64,000 bases of DNA from Karalla daura (Eukaryota; Chordata; Actinopteri; Chaetodontiformes; Leiognathidae). Positions 24,377 through 37,655 of the stretch are shown in pieces; the first letter of the stretch is position 1, and every line of letters begins with the position of its first letter. The translations under genes and the position numbers were made by a program. The notes under the pieces are model-generated. The model was not told the DNA's origin, did no database searches, and was given only the letters and a program-made list of their open reading frames with translations. The stretch lies in NCBI GenBank assembly GCA_029224185.1, contig CM055190.1, positions 14,504,320 through 14,568,319 of the forward strand, written 5' to 3'.

Positions 24377-26186
24377 GAAATGGCCCCTAAACTACATCTG
24401 ACAATAGCCAAGAACCCAATTCATCGAACTAAAGTGGCCATTCAAGGAGGTGTAGTGGGGAATTGGTGTTCCTGGATTGAGATAGAAGAATACAGAGAGT
24501 GTGAGTTTCTATATCCATGCATCACTGCTGTTCACCACTCCACACTGCATTTTGGAAATTACAACTCACATCTATGCATCTGCACAAACATCAAACTCAG
24601 ACCCAAATAGCTCGCACTTGTATCCACTCATGACATGGAGGGGATCTTTTAATAGTGACATTCAACTGTGGACATCATCAATCATCACCAATAATGGTAC
24701 ATTGCATAGTGCCCATAACAAAGTGCTGGATTACTAGACTGCATTTCATGATACCTACAGTAAAGTGCTAAATGGTCTTTCAAGATACCCACACTCTAAG
24801 TTTGAGATGTGAGATAGGACATTGAAGCTTGTTCAAAAGTACTTTTCCTTAAGGCTACTACAAAGTTAAGGTTGATCTGTTGTAAGCAGGTGTCATTTTA
24901 CTACCTTATGTTTATTTACTATCCCACCTATATTCTATTGATATTATTGGTTAGTTGCTTTTATTAACCACTAAAGCTCTATTTTATATGTTTATCAAAA
25001 GGATGCCACCACAAGCTGCAGTAGCTCTAAAACCCTGAGGGAAACATCCAGAAAAAGTAACCAAGACGAGAGAATTGAGGTGATGCTGTATATCAAGAAC
25101 CAAGCTGTCACAAAGTCATTATTTTTTATGCATTTTACAGAAACAGTAATAAACAAAATTTCTTATAAATCAAAAAACTGTCTTGAACTTTGGACTGAAA
25201 AAGTCCACACTTTCCTGAGTTGCTCCTGCTTCCTTTGTAAGCAAGTCTTGCAGAGAAAGTTGCTGATTGATTTCAATCTGGACCAAAGTGGCAGTCAGAC
25301 AAATTGATAGGCAGGCATACACAACAGTATTGTCTTCCCTGGAGCCACACATTCACCATGTCTCACAAAAGATGTGCATGGTGTGTCACAGGGATATGGA
25401 GAGATGACCTGAATACAAACAAATGAGGCAAATGAGCTCAATGATTCAAAACTATAGATTGTTGTACTTACAAAGTGAATGAGGCAGGCAAGAGTCAAAA
25501 CAAGGAAAACAGTGTGATGCAACTAAACAAGTTCAAGGGGATAGGCAATAAATCTATATTAAAACAACAGTAACAGATGAAAGGAGTTGCAGGTTACGAT
25601 GTGGTCTGGGATAGTGTGAACAGGTGTTTGGACAGGTGGGTGGGGCAGCCAGAGCGTTGGCAAAAGGAGACAAAGTCTGAGGGCATCTGGTGGATAAATA
25701 GGGAATAGCAATGATGGCAGTGAGGAGACTGTGGCTGAGACAGACTGTGACAGCACAGCTCATAGGTGATTACTAAATCTCTCAGCTTTAAATAATTACA
25801 CATTAGATAAAATGCATAGATGCATGTGTATTTCTCCAACTACCTCGGACTTCCATGGATGCATTTGCCAGCACATGCAATGACACAAGCCACACCACTG
25901 TTTTGGTTTTTTTTTCCAGTATGAGTGTATTCCGTTTCATTTCACTGGCTCTGAGGCAAAACAAAGACCACTGGAGCTAGTATATTGGCAATCACACAAA
26001 TCTGCCTTCACCTCAATATTTAATGAGCTGAGCAAATTAGCCATACAAAGCAATCTATTGAGTCTTTCCTCCCCACTTTGCTGATACACACAGAGAGGGA
26101 AGCACCCCACAGAAAGCTCATTACAGCTGAGCCAACACTTCTAACTCTGGATTTGTGAGAAGTATTTGGTACATGCATATAAAGTT

Positions 26187-26209
26187 CACACACACACACA
26201 CTCACACAC
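26187..26209. repeat. (CA)n microsatellite, imperfect
   Basis: CA units with one CTCA interruption. Confidence 0.85.
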
Positions 26210-27251
26210 GCTAACGCACAAGAGGCCAGCGTTACTGCCCGAAGCACACATTGTAGTCAACCATATGTTCTCGCAACAGCCTGTCATCACATGTCAGTCT
26301 CATTAACAAAACACTACCAGGAGTCAAAACACTGGCGTAATAACTACCTCAACACACTAGATTTCAGCTGTGTGAAATAGAGACATTTAAAGAGATAATG
26401 ATGATGGCTCCTTCAGCCTCCAATCAGGCAATGCAGACCTTGATCAGTGATCCTTGTGAGATGATGGAGCTGTGTGATTCTTGACTGTTAATTAAAATTC
26501 CTGAACCCTGACAAGACTCTGACTGCGACAGTTACTTGATTAGCTTGTTGAAAACCTGGTTAAGGAAACATTTAATGGTTCCACACACAACAAGAGCGGG
26601 GAAAAGACTGTTGGAGGTTTATTTAGCAGTTGGTGGCCGTCACACATATGCACTCAATCAAAGAGGTTTTTTGCAGAGCCAGAGGTTTTTTCAGGTATCT
26701 TGCTTGAGTGTTCACATGTAATGCTTGAGTGGGTTTATACAGTACTGACTAAACAAAACATTGATAAAAGCCATTTCCCTGATTTTACAACTGAGCTGCC
26801 CATGGAATAATTATTATACTCAGCATAATATGATGTGCCTGAATTGGCAAGAAACATTTATGAAAAGGCTAAAAAAAACAATTATACAGCAAAGAGAACT
26901 GAAGCAATTGTCATCTTAGATGCAGGTAAATTAACAGTCTGCCTGTTATGTGCTATGTGCAATGTTATCTCCTTACTGTTTCTGTGTGTGCATTGTTAAT
27001 GTTCAAATGTGAATGACTGTGTGTCAAAGTAAGACATGGAGGTCTGGCAGTGAAATCCCTCTGTTTAAATACTATATCCCTGTCTAAACAACTACTCCAT
27101 TTCAGCCTGCAGAGTAATCCCTGCACTCACTCAGCTAAAGCTAATTCACAATGCTCAAGGGACGTTAATCTCACCCTCTACTACCCATTCCCTTGATTTC
27201 ACTGAGCCTTTGTGGCATCACTGAAACACACTGACAAAGATTTGTTTAAAT

Positions 27252-27370
27252 CAAGGGTGGGTAATTAATTTTCTCAAGTGGCCACATGAGGAACTTGGAG
27301 TATTTTGGAGGGCCACACCAATAAGGCAAACTCTGTTCTACTCAAAATTTGGTATTTTATCATTAAAATT
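27252..27370 (+). mobile_element. hAT-like DNA transposon end (fragment)
   Basis: CAAGGGTGGGTAATTAATTT followed by 'ggccacatgagga', 'ggagggccacaccaata' and 'tctgttctactcaa' matches the end of a fish hAT-type family (CAGGGRTGGGCAATTAATTTTCC...GGGCCACATGAG...GGAGGGCC). No matching inverted end or transposase was seen, so this is one terminus of an old copy. The right limit is approximate. Confidence 0.55.
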
Positions 27371-29694
27371 AGTCTATTGTATGACTTTGATTAAACAAAC
27401 ACCTCACTTTTTGGATTAACGCATTATACAAGTGGTGAAGACATACTAATGATTGTGAGTTAAGTGAAACCAATGCTTCTGCTGCTTAGAACACTTGACA
27501 GCTTTTCGAGCCAGTCAAGTGTCACTATAATGCACTGAGATGTCATGAGACTGAGAACAAGAAGAACTAAATCGTTTCACTTGTACCTTGACAACTGCTG
27601 ATTACAATCAAGAAACTACTGAGACATGTTGATTTGCATGGGAAACAATTATAATTATCTCAGTCTTTCCGAACAGGTGTTTTCTGAGAGTGAGACTTTG
27701 TAGCAGTTTGAAAAATGCTGCCAGCATGAAATTCAGAGCAAGCATTAAACATTAAATATATTGTCTCTGTGCACTCAAATGAGCCATAAAATGAGCAAAA
27801 TTATGTCATTCTGTTTTACTTGTTTTACACAGCAGTCACAAATTCATTGCAATCAGGTGCTACATTTTGCAAAACGCGGACATTTGTAAGGCTGTTTGAA
27901 ACTTTGACTTTGTCTCAGCTCCCTCCTCTCATCATCCTTCTTATTTTCCTCCTCTCTATCTGGCAGTCTTTGCATTCCCTGGCACCCTTGCTCCCTCTGC
28001 GCCACCTCAGTTCTTGGCATTAGCCCCGCTCACTGTCTCACCCATCTGTTTCCATTCATTAGGACAGGATTCGCTTCTCTGCTTTTCTGACACCTTTTCA
28101 CATTGGGCTGCACAATGTAATTAAACAGGGTTGTGGGGAATGATTTCTGAGCAGCAGCTCCTAGCTCCTTCCTCTTCCATCTACTCTAACACTGCCTCGT
28201 TTGTTCTCACAGGGTGGAGACTACACTTTGTTAAAGTGCTGTGAACTATCCTCATGCAGTTAGCCGTTGAACACTTTCTGTGTCATAATAGGCATGGGTA
28301 TGTTCTCCAGCTAATGCACTTCTGTTTTCATATTTTAAGGGCAACTCCACACATCTCATCCCATCTGATTTCTTCCAGATAATGAACATCTGGGAATTGA
28401 CAGCCTATAGTGTAAAAACATGTGAAATTTTCTGTTTGCATGCATGATTCATCTGCTCTCCCAACAAATTTGTACTTTGGGAGTAACTAGACTAACAGAG
28501 AAAATGGCGCAGATCCATGAAAATGCATAAACGATGACTGGTTTTGGGCTCAGTAATAGAGCAGAAATGTAGTCGAGAACTGTATTTATATTTCATTGTT
28601 TTTTTTAATGACTTTTTGACTTTCAAACCACTGAAGTGCTGTTGTGGATAACTAGAGCAGCAATTAACTATTGCAGTATGAGAACAACAGTTCATTAGAG
28701 TGGCTGCATATCCATGGTCCACCCACACCGGTGTTTTCACTCATTTGTCTGATTGCAGCGCCACTCGTGATTGCGTGGGCATGAGCAGACTCTGGATAAG
28801 TGACATCTCGCTGGTTTATTCCAGTGCATTGATTAATTGCTGCAAATATTTTGGCAGGACAACTAACACCTTAATGACTGGTTTTACAAATTATTAGCTC
28901 CAAGGCTTTCATGACCATAGATAAATCCCACTAAGTCTTCCCACACCCCAGCCTGAGCAGAGGTTTAATCAGCGCGTGGCTGAAAGCACTTGACAGTGTC
29001 AGAGGGCAGCTCCTTTAATATTCCTTTCATTTCTCTGTCATTGCACTGTGCAGGACTAAACTATCAACTATGCAAAATGGATGACACAGGTCCATTGTGT
29101 TACTCTTTTATCATGGTAATTCCAGGATTTCTTCCTTTCTTTTTGTTTTTTTTTACAACATTGAAATGTGTATTACTAAATACACTGTAAGCATGGTTTG
29201 GTGATGGGTCTTGGTTCATTTCCATATCTGATAGTCCTGCCTTGGGGTGGATGCTATAGTTGTGTGGTGGATATTTCTAAATTAAAAGCCTCCAAACAGC
29301 AATTCCAGAGAAGGAGGAGCAGAGTATTATTACCCTCTTTTATGTTACTCACTAATATTGATCTCAATTATTCATATTTTCAACATTTTTTTTATTCTAT
29401 GTGTCCACTGAATAACTATTTTATATTTCACAACAGGAACAAACAATCGTAAAAAGACAAAAGTCTAACATTTTAATTCCCCTCAGCTGTTTCAGTTTTA
29501 GACTTCTGGTGTTGTTCATGCTGGCTCACTATTACACTGTATGGCTCAATGGGGAACTTGAGTAGAGCAGAGTGATCATTAATTCTGAAGTAAGACCTGT
29601 GTTATTCTTGCTGTGAAAAGACAAACTGTCTGTTACAGACAATTTCCTGCTGTTTTTGACATAATATGATGGCTAAGGGCAACATGAAAACCCA
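27371..29694. other. Unannotated stretch
   Basis: No gene recognised. A 9-bp-arm hairpin lies at 27491-27522. 28745-28900 ('ttgattaattgctgcaaata') has homeodomain-type motifs and may be a conserved element. Confidence 0.45.
27491..27522. repeat. Inverted repeat, 9-bp arms
   Basis: ACACTTGAC and GTCAAGTGT flank a 14-nt loop. It lies about 120 bp past the hAT-like end but is not demonstrably part of it. Confidence 0.75.
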
Positions 29695-29829
29695 GTCAGA
29701 CTCCATGGGTTTTTTCCAGGTTTTCTCCCTTATATGTGGCTGTAAGAATGAATGTGTGCGACTTGTGATGGGCATGGACAGTGCAAAGTGGGTAAGATAA
29801 TTGATGGATGGATGGATGGATGGATGGAC
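29695..29829 (+). mobile_element. SINE 3' fragment with (TGGA)n tail (copy H)
   Basis: 'ggttttttccaggttttctc', then 'atgggcatggacagtgcaaa' and 'taagataattgatggatgga'. The end fits the fish SINE's GATGGATGGA tail. The internal body is very diverged. Confidence 0.5.
29802..29828. repeat. (GGAT)n microsatellite
   Basis: Six GATG/GGAT units, best seen as the expanded tail of the SINE fragment just upstream. Confidence 0.9.
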
Positions 29830-30285
29830 TATATCTAAGAAAATGTCTTTTAAAAGCAAATGAATTTTGTCCCATTTGTTTTTGCAGTACTTGCTGTGCT
29901 GAAGGGGGGAAAACATTTTTGAAGGCAGTGAATAAAACAGTCTGACATATAATGAGACCTACAACCATAACACAGCATACACTCTTTCTTACCCCACCAT
30001 GATCAATGCAAAATGCAGCAGTTAGAAGGAACTAGAGAGATCAATGGAAGTGGAGATGACTGAGTGTGAATGATCTCAGAACAACAATTGGAAGCATATT
30101 TCTAAACTGACTGATGTCTACCGGCCAATGCAACAGACTGGGGAGGGGGACCCCTGGGGTAGAAGGGCAGCTTGTGACGACGGGAGCGCTCTGACTTGAT
30201 TTCTTCATCAGCAGGTGCTAAGGTCCCCTGACACATGGACACACGCTGCCAGCAGGCACACATAATGACACATATGCACAAACAC

Positions 30286-30303
30286 GCACACACACACACA
30301 CAT
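30286..30303. repeat. (CA)n microsatellite
   Basis: About nine CA units within a broader CA-rich patch from about 30225. Confidence 0.85.
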
Positions 30304-30705
30304 ATAATCCCATCCATGCAAAGGTCTAGGACCCTGTGTCTAGGTTACACACTGAGGCAACCCCTGAACTGTCCATATGACCACTTGGACATACACCTGA
30401 CCTATTTTATATTTTTTGCCCATTCCTTGCACTGAAATTAAATACTGATGGCGACTGTCATTCCACTGCATTAGAATCCTGTGTTGATCTAGGTTTCTTG
30501 TACCTGCTGCTGTTGCATTTACAATACATTATATCTTTAATATGAATATGCATGCTGCATGCTGCACAATGAATGCACCCACTGTCAGTCTACACATAAG
30601 GCCAAGTTCACTTTTGAGATCAACCAAACACAAGGGAGAATCTTATATCCTCCCATCAAGTGTAGCTTTTGTCCAGTTCTAAGCTCCCAGATTTCTGCTT
30701 TTGTG

Positions 30706-30726
30706 GGTGTGTGTGTGTGTGTGTGT
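30706..30726. repeat. (GT)n microsatellite
   Basis: About ten GT units, followed by 'ctgtccatgtg'. Confidence 0.85.
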
Positions 30727-31999
30727 CTGTCCATGTGAAAGAGTGCTTATATCTATGCATAGAGTTATCCCAAGGACTGACCTGACACTTGGTTATCTCC
30801 TCTCTCCTTTGGCCTCCCTGTCACATACAGAGTAGGGAGTGATGAGTGGCACAGGAAGTCCCTCAAGTAAACGATACAAACCATGCATTATGGATCCCCA
30901 CGTAAGTAAACAGTACCCAGTGACCTTTAGGAGCAATAGAGAGGGCAGCAGAGAAAAACTCCCACAGCAGCAGAAAGAATAAAAAACAAAGAAGAAACTG
31001 GCTTTTATTCTCGTCATACAACAGAGGTGCACTAGAGATTATCAGTGTAACATGTATCTGCAAGTTCCTTTATTATGGACTAGCGTTCTCGGTTTATACA
31101 GTCATTCGAAGGAGTTTCAGAAGTTATATATTTGCACAACAATGGGCCAAAGCATCCCAAGCAGCAATCGATTTCATAGAGATTTAACAAATCAATTTTA
31201 TGTAACAGATAGCAAGATGAAAGCAAATTAACTGATTAAAGAAATTAACTGAGTTGGCAGAGGCAAGATAAAGGAGGTCCACTGTAACACTTCGGCCACT
31301 TTGGCTCCTTTTTTGCAATAAGAAACATTAGATAAGACTGTTGAGCATAAAAAAGGAGAAAGAAGGAGCTCTTAGCCTGGAGACTTTATCAGTAGAGAGA
31401 TGCTTAACCAATCTAGAACGACATTGCCAATGTCAATATAGTCACTGGTGACCTTGTCCGCAGCCGGCAGTTTTCAATAGTGAATGCAACCCTGCCAACT
31501 TGCATCAAGATGTTCCCTTTTTCTGTTTTTCGGTGAAGGCACCGTCAGCTCAGGAAGTGTGCCACATGTGTGTGATGGCTGGGATCAAATCACTCACAGC
31601 TCACTCAAAGCACTCACAGGAGCACTATGTAGATGTCAGGATACAGAACTATTTAAGCAATGTGTTGTTATTTTATACCACTATTGAAATAATATATGAA
31701 AATCCTGGAAAATACCCGATTTTCAGATATGGATGCCACTCTCTGGTTTAAGCTTTTTTCTTTGTAGATAAAATTGATATGTCTGGAGTGAGCATTACCC
31801 TGCCTTTCAGTCTTTTTTTTATAGTCATCCAACTTCATCAATTTTGGATCGCTTGGACTGCGCCTGTGAGACCTCATTGATCTGTTAGGCTGTATGAAAT
31901 CTTCCTTAGTCCCTGCAGATATTTTACCAACTTCCATTTATTAAAAGGCACTCGAATAGATTCGTGCCGTGTATCAACTATAAATAGCTTCCTGTGATC

Positions 32000-32480
32000 T
32001 GCATGCCACAGTGTCCCAAAAATTACTCTAGGCCGCAAAACCTGTAGAATTTACTCAACCTGCCTTTTATCAAAGTAATAGTAGAGAAAATTGTTTCCAG
32101 ACAGCTCAGTGCTGCAATAACCACACAACATTTTAGATGCAGTCAATACCAATCTAGTTTCCATCAGAGGCACTCAACTGAAACCGATCGGGCCAGAGTC
32201 TGCAATGCCATTGATGCCATCTGATGTCTTCTTGCAGCCTTAGATAGTTTGAGTTACCACATCCAGGAATCCGAACATCTCCTGGAAGTCCTGTACTGCC
32301 TAATTTTTCAAATATAGGTTCAGACATCTGAAACTCTTGTGGTGTGCCTCAGGGCTCTGGTTCCTTAATCAGTTGTTTTGTAATTCCATTAGTTTGTATG
32401 ACTTTTTTGTATATATATCATGACATAAACCTAATCATTGTTTCTGTAACAATATCAAACTGTACTGTATCTCTTTTAAT
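32000..32480 (+). mobile_element. Fossil L2/CR1-type LINE reverse transcriptase
   Basis: A broken reverse transcriptase domain of a non-LTR retrotransposon. In one frame, 32060-32224 reads LPFIKVIVEKIVSRQLS, then FHQRHSTET at 32159-32185, before a TGA. These match the conserved LPF-SKV-EK and HSTET blocks of L2/CR1/Rex1-group enzymes. At 32338-32364, in another frame, comes CGVPQGSGS, the conserved GVPQGS block. The order and spacing fit the family. The expected catalytic DD box further on is not readable. At least one frameshift and several stops make it inactive. No ORF1 or 3' tail is attached. Confidence 0.8.
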
Positions 32481-34437
32481 CTGGTAATTATCTCCATTTC
32501 AGACTCAGATATACTGTGTCACAAGCTGAGCTAAAGATGATTACTGCTTCTATGCTCCTGCAACCATATTAATTATACAAAAAAATATATTATTAAAAAA
32601 TATACACCCATCTTAATTTAGATCCATCACCATTCAGGATACCAGGTAAGCCACTGAATATTTATAAGTAGCCTGTTAAAGTTAAACATGGTAAATGTAT
32701 TTCTCAGCCACACATTTGACCTTTTATTATCACAACTCTTTGAAGTATAGGTGCAACCCATCTGAGAAAAAAGGCGGCCAAACTCCATATGGTCTACTAA
32801 CCCAATTCTATGGGACATGCTTGTTTCTGGGGTAAATTTAGAACAATGGAGCCCAGATTAGAATTATGGAGGAGAAGACATCTTAACCAACCATGGGTAT
32901 TTGTCACTGTCATCAATGAGGAAGCCCCAGATCCTGGGGATGCATCATCGCTACAACATACTCTAGTAGACACACTTTCTGTACCATAAGCTAAACGAAA
33001 CAACCGAGAACAGCCAAAATTTACAGAACCATCTCATGCTATCTACCATATCATATTTAGAAATAACTTAATTCAAAAGCTGAATAAGAAATTCTGCAAA
33101 CAAATTTAATCATAGATTGGATCAATACCAGAGAGCAAGCTTTAGTATCAATGTATTAAACCATTCATCAGAGATATGAATTAGATATTTACCAGGGGAG
33201 CAACTCACATAGTGGCACATACATATATGGATAGTCAAGGTCGCAAAAAGCGTACTGTAATGTACTTGTAATTACCTATAATGTACTACACTATTGCAAA
33301 GGCACTAAAATATCAGTACTGCTCACAGGTTGTTGAGTGTTTTTTTTTTCAGTAGGGAATAATATTAACTTTCCGCAAACCGTCATTGTTGTTTGTAACA
33401 TTAGCTGTTTTTTTTATCTCAACATCAGATTGCTCTCAAGGTAAAATGGTTGAAGATAAAGGTAAAAGTGGTTGATAATAACCTGCTTGCACAATGACCA
33501 GTATGGCCTGGAGGTTTCTGGAGGTGTTGGAGGTCTGGAGCATTTGCTGGAAAGATCATAATTTCTATAATTTGATGAAAAACATATTTATACTGCAAAT
33601 ATACGTTCTTATTGAATTCTTTAATTCGAGTGCAATGCTGTATATTCAAGACATATTAAACTTTAAACACATAAAGGTTAAGGTTTGGGTTTTTTTAATA
33701 AGTGGAAGACAGGCCTCACCTTCAAGCGAATTTTTGTCATAGCTTTTACACTGGGGCACAGTATTATGACAATTTCAAGTCATCTAGCGCTTACAGTGTC
33801 TTTGCAAGGAGTTTTCTTCATCCCTCCTTTCTTCAGCTTTTCTTTTCATCGGCGAATGACCTTTATGAATAATGAGCTACTCCAAAGGTAGCCGTGACAA
33901 CGGCTCATTCTCAGGGGCTGCAAATAGGCACTGAGATAACGTAATTTAACACCTGACGAGGAAGTGCTGTGTGTTCGCCTCATCCCCTGAACAGAGGGAC
34001 GAAAGTCTGCTGATTAACGCTGACGGTTTGAAGAGCACATTGTACCAGCACATTAATAATAAACTCTTTAAATGCCTGTGTATGCTTTAAGGGAAGGTTA
34101 TGCAGCCATGAAAGGAAGCTAAGATGGAGCAATGAGGAATGAGTGACTGAGATGACAGCAGGGTTAAAAGATATCTTGGCTTGGTTTCACCCACTTTATT
34201 TGCAGTGTCTGTCCTATTTAAAGGTCTTAAGAAGAAAACTTAAAAAAACAGAGTAAGGGTACTAATTAGCTATTTTTTTCATCATTGGAGGATATTTTAG
34301 TATGTACAAAGTGCATAATTAATAAGCGAAGAAACTTAAATGGCTGCCGGGGTGTTCAACATTAATTGCCTCTGCAAATTAACATATCCGCCCCATCACT
34401 TTCCCCCACTGTGACTTTAACACTCTGGCATACACAG

Positions 34438-34460
34438 TGTGAGGAAGCAGCTTCCTCACA
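34438..34460. repeat. 23-nt near-continuous palindrome
   Basis: TGTGAGGAAGC, a single A, then GCTTCCTCACA: eleven-base arms with a one-base centre. Proteins bind such palindromes as dimers. No factor is assigned. Confidence 0.85.
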
Positions 34461-35155
34461 GGGAGACTTGAGAGGTCACGAACCTTAAAATTCAATTAAA
34501 ATGCAATATTTTTGCACTTGTCTATCAGATTACTATATACCAGTAACAACATAACAACATGGTCTTTTCCTTTTTTATTATTAAATGATTTTTGGTGCAT
34601 TTTAGTGTTTTTAAATGCACATGGACACCTCAAACACACAACAATGATTTTAATGAAGCTGCTGGAATAGCAGCAGCAAAAAAGAAATGGTTGGGAATGT
34701 GGTATTTTGTAACTAATACCAGAAACCATGCCATCTACATGTCTACATGGGGATCTTTGATACGTCTAAAGGTATGCAAACTTGAAATCTTAATTGTCTG
34801 GTTGTGTTGTAGATACATATCATGAGTAATTCTTACTGAAAAAAGACAATGAGGTGTTATTTGTATCTGCAGGCGATTGTCTTTTAGGGAAATCATAGCT
34901 ATGACATTAGAAAAGTTATTCCAATCCAGTTTTACAGGGATTGAAAACTTTTTTTAAGGGTGACAGTTTGGATTAAAACTTAGTTGACTTGTACCCTGCA
35001 TAGATGCAGTGATGTTTGCCAAATGTGCCAAGCCACAGTGACAGCTCAGTGGGTGCAACTCCCCCAATGTCAGATGACCAGGTTGTGAATCATTGATCTG
35101 AGCAAATCAATAGTCAGCACGTCCATCTCACGGCCACTCTCAGTGGGTCGCCATC

Positions 35156-35199
35156 TGTGTGTGTGTGAGTCTGTGTGTGTCTCCGTGTGTGTCTGTGTA
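35156..35199. repeat. Imperfect (GT)n microsatellite
   Basis: GTGTGT blocks broken by CT, CC and A. Confidence 0.85.
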
Positions 35200-36019
35200 T
35201 ATCCTGTCCGAAGCCATCACAGGAACCCATCAGCACACACCAGGTGGCTGCCATCTGGGTCCCACCGCTTAACACACAGCATGGTTCCCTGTGTAGGAGT
35301 GTGTTGAATCTACGCAGGAGTTTGTGAGATAGTGACCATTAAATGTCACATTTGTGGGTATCCTCTGTGACTCTGTGATGCTGCTATGTGGCAATACCAC
35401 TGAGTTGACTCACTGTGTGCATTTGAGTACATGAGCGTGTGTAGCATTTTTGCACAGAAAGGTGAGCTTCTCTGTGGCGTTGGCAAACATTAATTAAGGC
35501 AGGGTGATAATAATGTGGTAACAGCACACTTGCTGTTTTGGCATGCCAATACGATGATGGCGGGCTGGGAAACACTTTGGAGGATAAACCTGGTTTGTGT
35601 GTGCATTTTACACTAAATGTACAAACATGGGAGTGTGGTGCGTTGGTGTTAGTTTCTGACACTTCTTGATGAGCTCATTTTCTCACTCTTCACAGGGCTT
35701 ATTGGATGTGTGGGCTTGAGTCATGACACACTTTACAAGCTTGTATTTTGCCATTGAAATGGGAACAAGATCCTTTAAGGTTAATTCAATGTTGTCAATC
35801 TGATTCTGAGCAAAGAGCCTGTTATTTGGTTGTCTGATGTTCTTTGAGAGAGCTTGTTTAGCAGCACTGCTTCAGACAGATCCTGTCACCTTGGCTTAAA
35901 TTTACAGACACGGACATCCGTGCCCTGGCTTCTCATCTAACCTCAAACAGCTACTGCTGTGTGCCCATTTGTTTCCTTATGAGTCATAATTGTTTCTGCT
36001 TTCCTGTGTCTTCTGTTCT

Positions 36020-36440
36020 CCTTCTGTCTTTGTCTGTGGGCAGTGGGCACGGTGATCCCTGGTTTCCTTTACCAACTCTGGATCCCTGCTGATGAGGCAC
36101 ACCTGCTGGACCTGCCCCCCTGTTGCCCATCAGCTCATCAGCTTGGCAGTTTATCAACCCTGGCTGGACTCTCACATGTCACTGGCACTTATCTTCTGCC
36201 TCATTGAATGCCCTGCTTGCTTGTTTGCTTGCTTGCCTGCTACCTGCTCACTTGCTGATCCTAAACAATCCTCTGGCTATTCCTTTCACATCCTCCTTAC
36301 TATTCATGCCCTCTCTTTTCCGCTCAAGTAAAACTCTTCAAACATCAAACATGGAATCACTATTCCTGTCTGTGTTCTGTGTTTGGATGCATTGCAAACT
36401 GTTACAGAATGATTTAGAAACTTGGACCCAGCAGACAACT
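36020..36440 (+). mobile_element. Ty3/gypsy-like LTR and leader remnant
   Basis: The stretch resembles the 5' LTR of a fish gypsy-type retrotransposon: 'ggtgatccctggtttccttt', 'cagcttggcagtttatcaac', CT-rich Ls and Cs, then 'ttctgtgtttggatgcattg' near its 3' end. After 'gttacagaatga' comes 'cttggacccagcagac', which looks like a mutated gag start (ATGGACCCAGCAGAC, with the ATG changed to TTG). No gag or pol frame continues. The left limit is a guess, and the call is from memory of the family pattern. Confidence 0.45.
36213..36240. repeat. (CTTG)n-like tetranucleotide repeat
   Basis: Imperfect TGCT/TTGC units inside the LTR-like segment. Confidence 0.75.
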
Positions 36441-37621
36441 TTTACAGAGAAGGATCTGAAGCGTAATCAGTAGTCAACATTATCAAATCAAGTTACATAT
36501 TGTTTGTGAGCTCAGTAAAATCTTTGATGGGGCTGATTAACTGAAGGAATACACAAAAGTGCATCAAAAAGGAAATCTATCCATTATGTTCCGCTTTGTA
36601 CCTTAACAGTGTACAGTAGGCATCTTTTTGAGCTGACTCACAACCGCTACAGTGACAAAGTACCTACAGGTAACCCAGATCGTTATCATAATTGCAAGTT
36701 GTACATAACCCAACCCACAACCAGCAAGGACAATGCACCACTAAGTCCTAGCTTTGTGTTTGTATGTATCAGTTTCACTACATACACATGCATATTTTTA
36801 CATGGGGTTGTAGGTGTTTTGTGTGCTTGCGTTGCTTGCAAAGGCTTTGTCCCAAATCCCCAAACAGTACTACCTGCTATCAGAGTTACAGTTACACAGG
36901 CTGCACTGTGGAGCAGAAAAATAAACACCCAGTGAAACACTCCAGGTCCCATGGTAAAACTAACAGTGGCTATACATCACAAGAAACTGACCTGAAAAGG
37001 AGACAAAAAAGACAGATTCAGGTTTTTAGTCACAAGTTGTTTCACCACTGAGTGCAGATGAAGCTCTGTGACTGTAACATTATTACAACTTACAACAAAT
37101 ATACAGGTTCTTAAGATAACATCTAAAACAGAATGATAATAAGTGTTGTTGTATCATGCCAGCTAAGTGACAATGGCCCAAAACATGCATGTGTGTTTTC
37201 AGTCATCAGAAATATCTAAATGTTGGTATGCTAACTTGATACATTTAGTGAAGCCAGCATAGCAAAATTTATACCTGCAAAATATCACATGCAAGTTTTG
37301 TCATTATTGTGTCTGCATTGAGCCAAAGCAATATCATGAGGCTGTCTGTCTGATGAAAGTGCTGGATAATGGCATTTAATTTCCTGTGTTCATTGGAGGA
37401 GATTGTAAGTTATCCATTTATCACATCTTTGTTTGTATGATTCTGATTTGTGTCCCACTTGTCTTTTCACTCGGTTGACCTCGCCTAACATTTGCATGGC
37501 TGAGAAGGTTTACTTGTCGTTACTGCTTGATTGAGTCTAAGAGGATTGCTCTTTTTTCTAAAAATAAAAATAAGTCCTAAAATGGCAGGTGGATGATTCA
37601 CATGTATACTGTACAAGTGTA

Positions 37622-37655
<34 letters not shown>

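Larger units (their letters stand above)
22866..27251. other. Long unannotated stretch
   Basis: 4.4 kb without a recognised gene or transposon. It holds a GC-richer patch at 23160-23260, a short frame behind an acceptor-like site at 24296-24376 and a CA microsatellite at 26187-26209. A minus-strand frame of about 80 codons near 25594-25839 has no recognisable homology. Confidence 0.5.
29830..31999. other. Unannotated stretch
   Basis: Contains CA and GT microsatellites (30286-30303, 30706-30726). Frames on both strands are short, and no gene was recognised. Confidence 0.5.
32481..36019. other. Long unannotated stretch
   Basis: No gene recognised. 33880-34130 and 34330-34480 read like possible conserved non-coding blocks, the latter containing a 23-nt palindrome. 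34990-35095 has a weak tRNA-like patch that was rejected as a tRNA. A GT-rich run lies at 35156-35199. Confidence 0.45.

Noticed and set aside
34990..35095. A patch 'cagctcagtgggtgcaac...ccaggttgtgaatc' resembles a tRNA.
   Set aside because: No acceptor stem or anticodon arm can be formed. At best it is a very old tRNA-derived repeat head.
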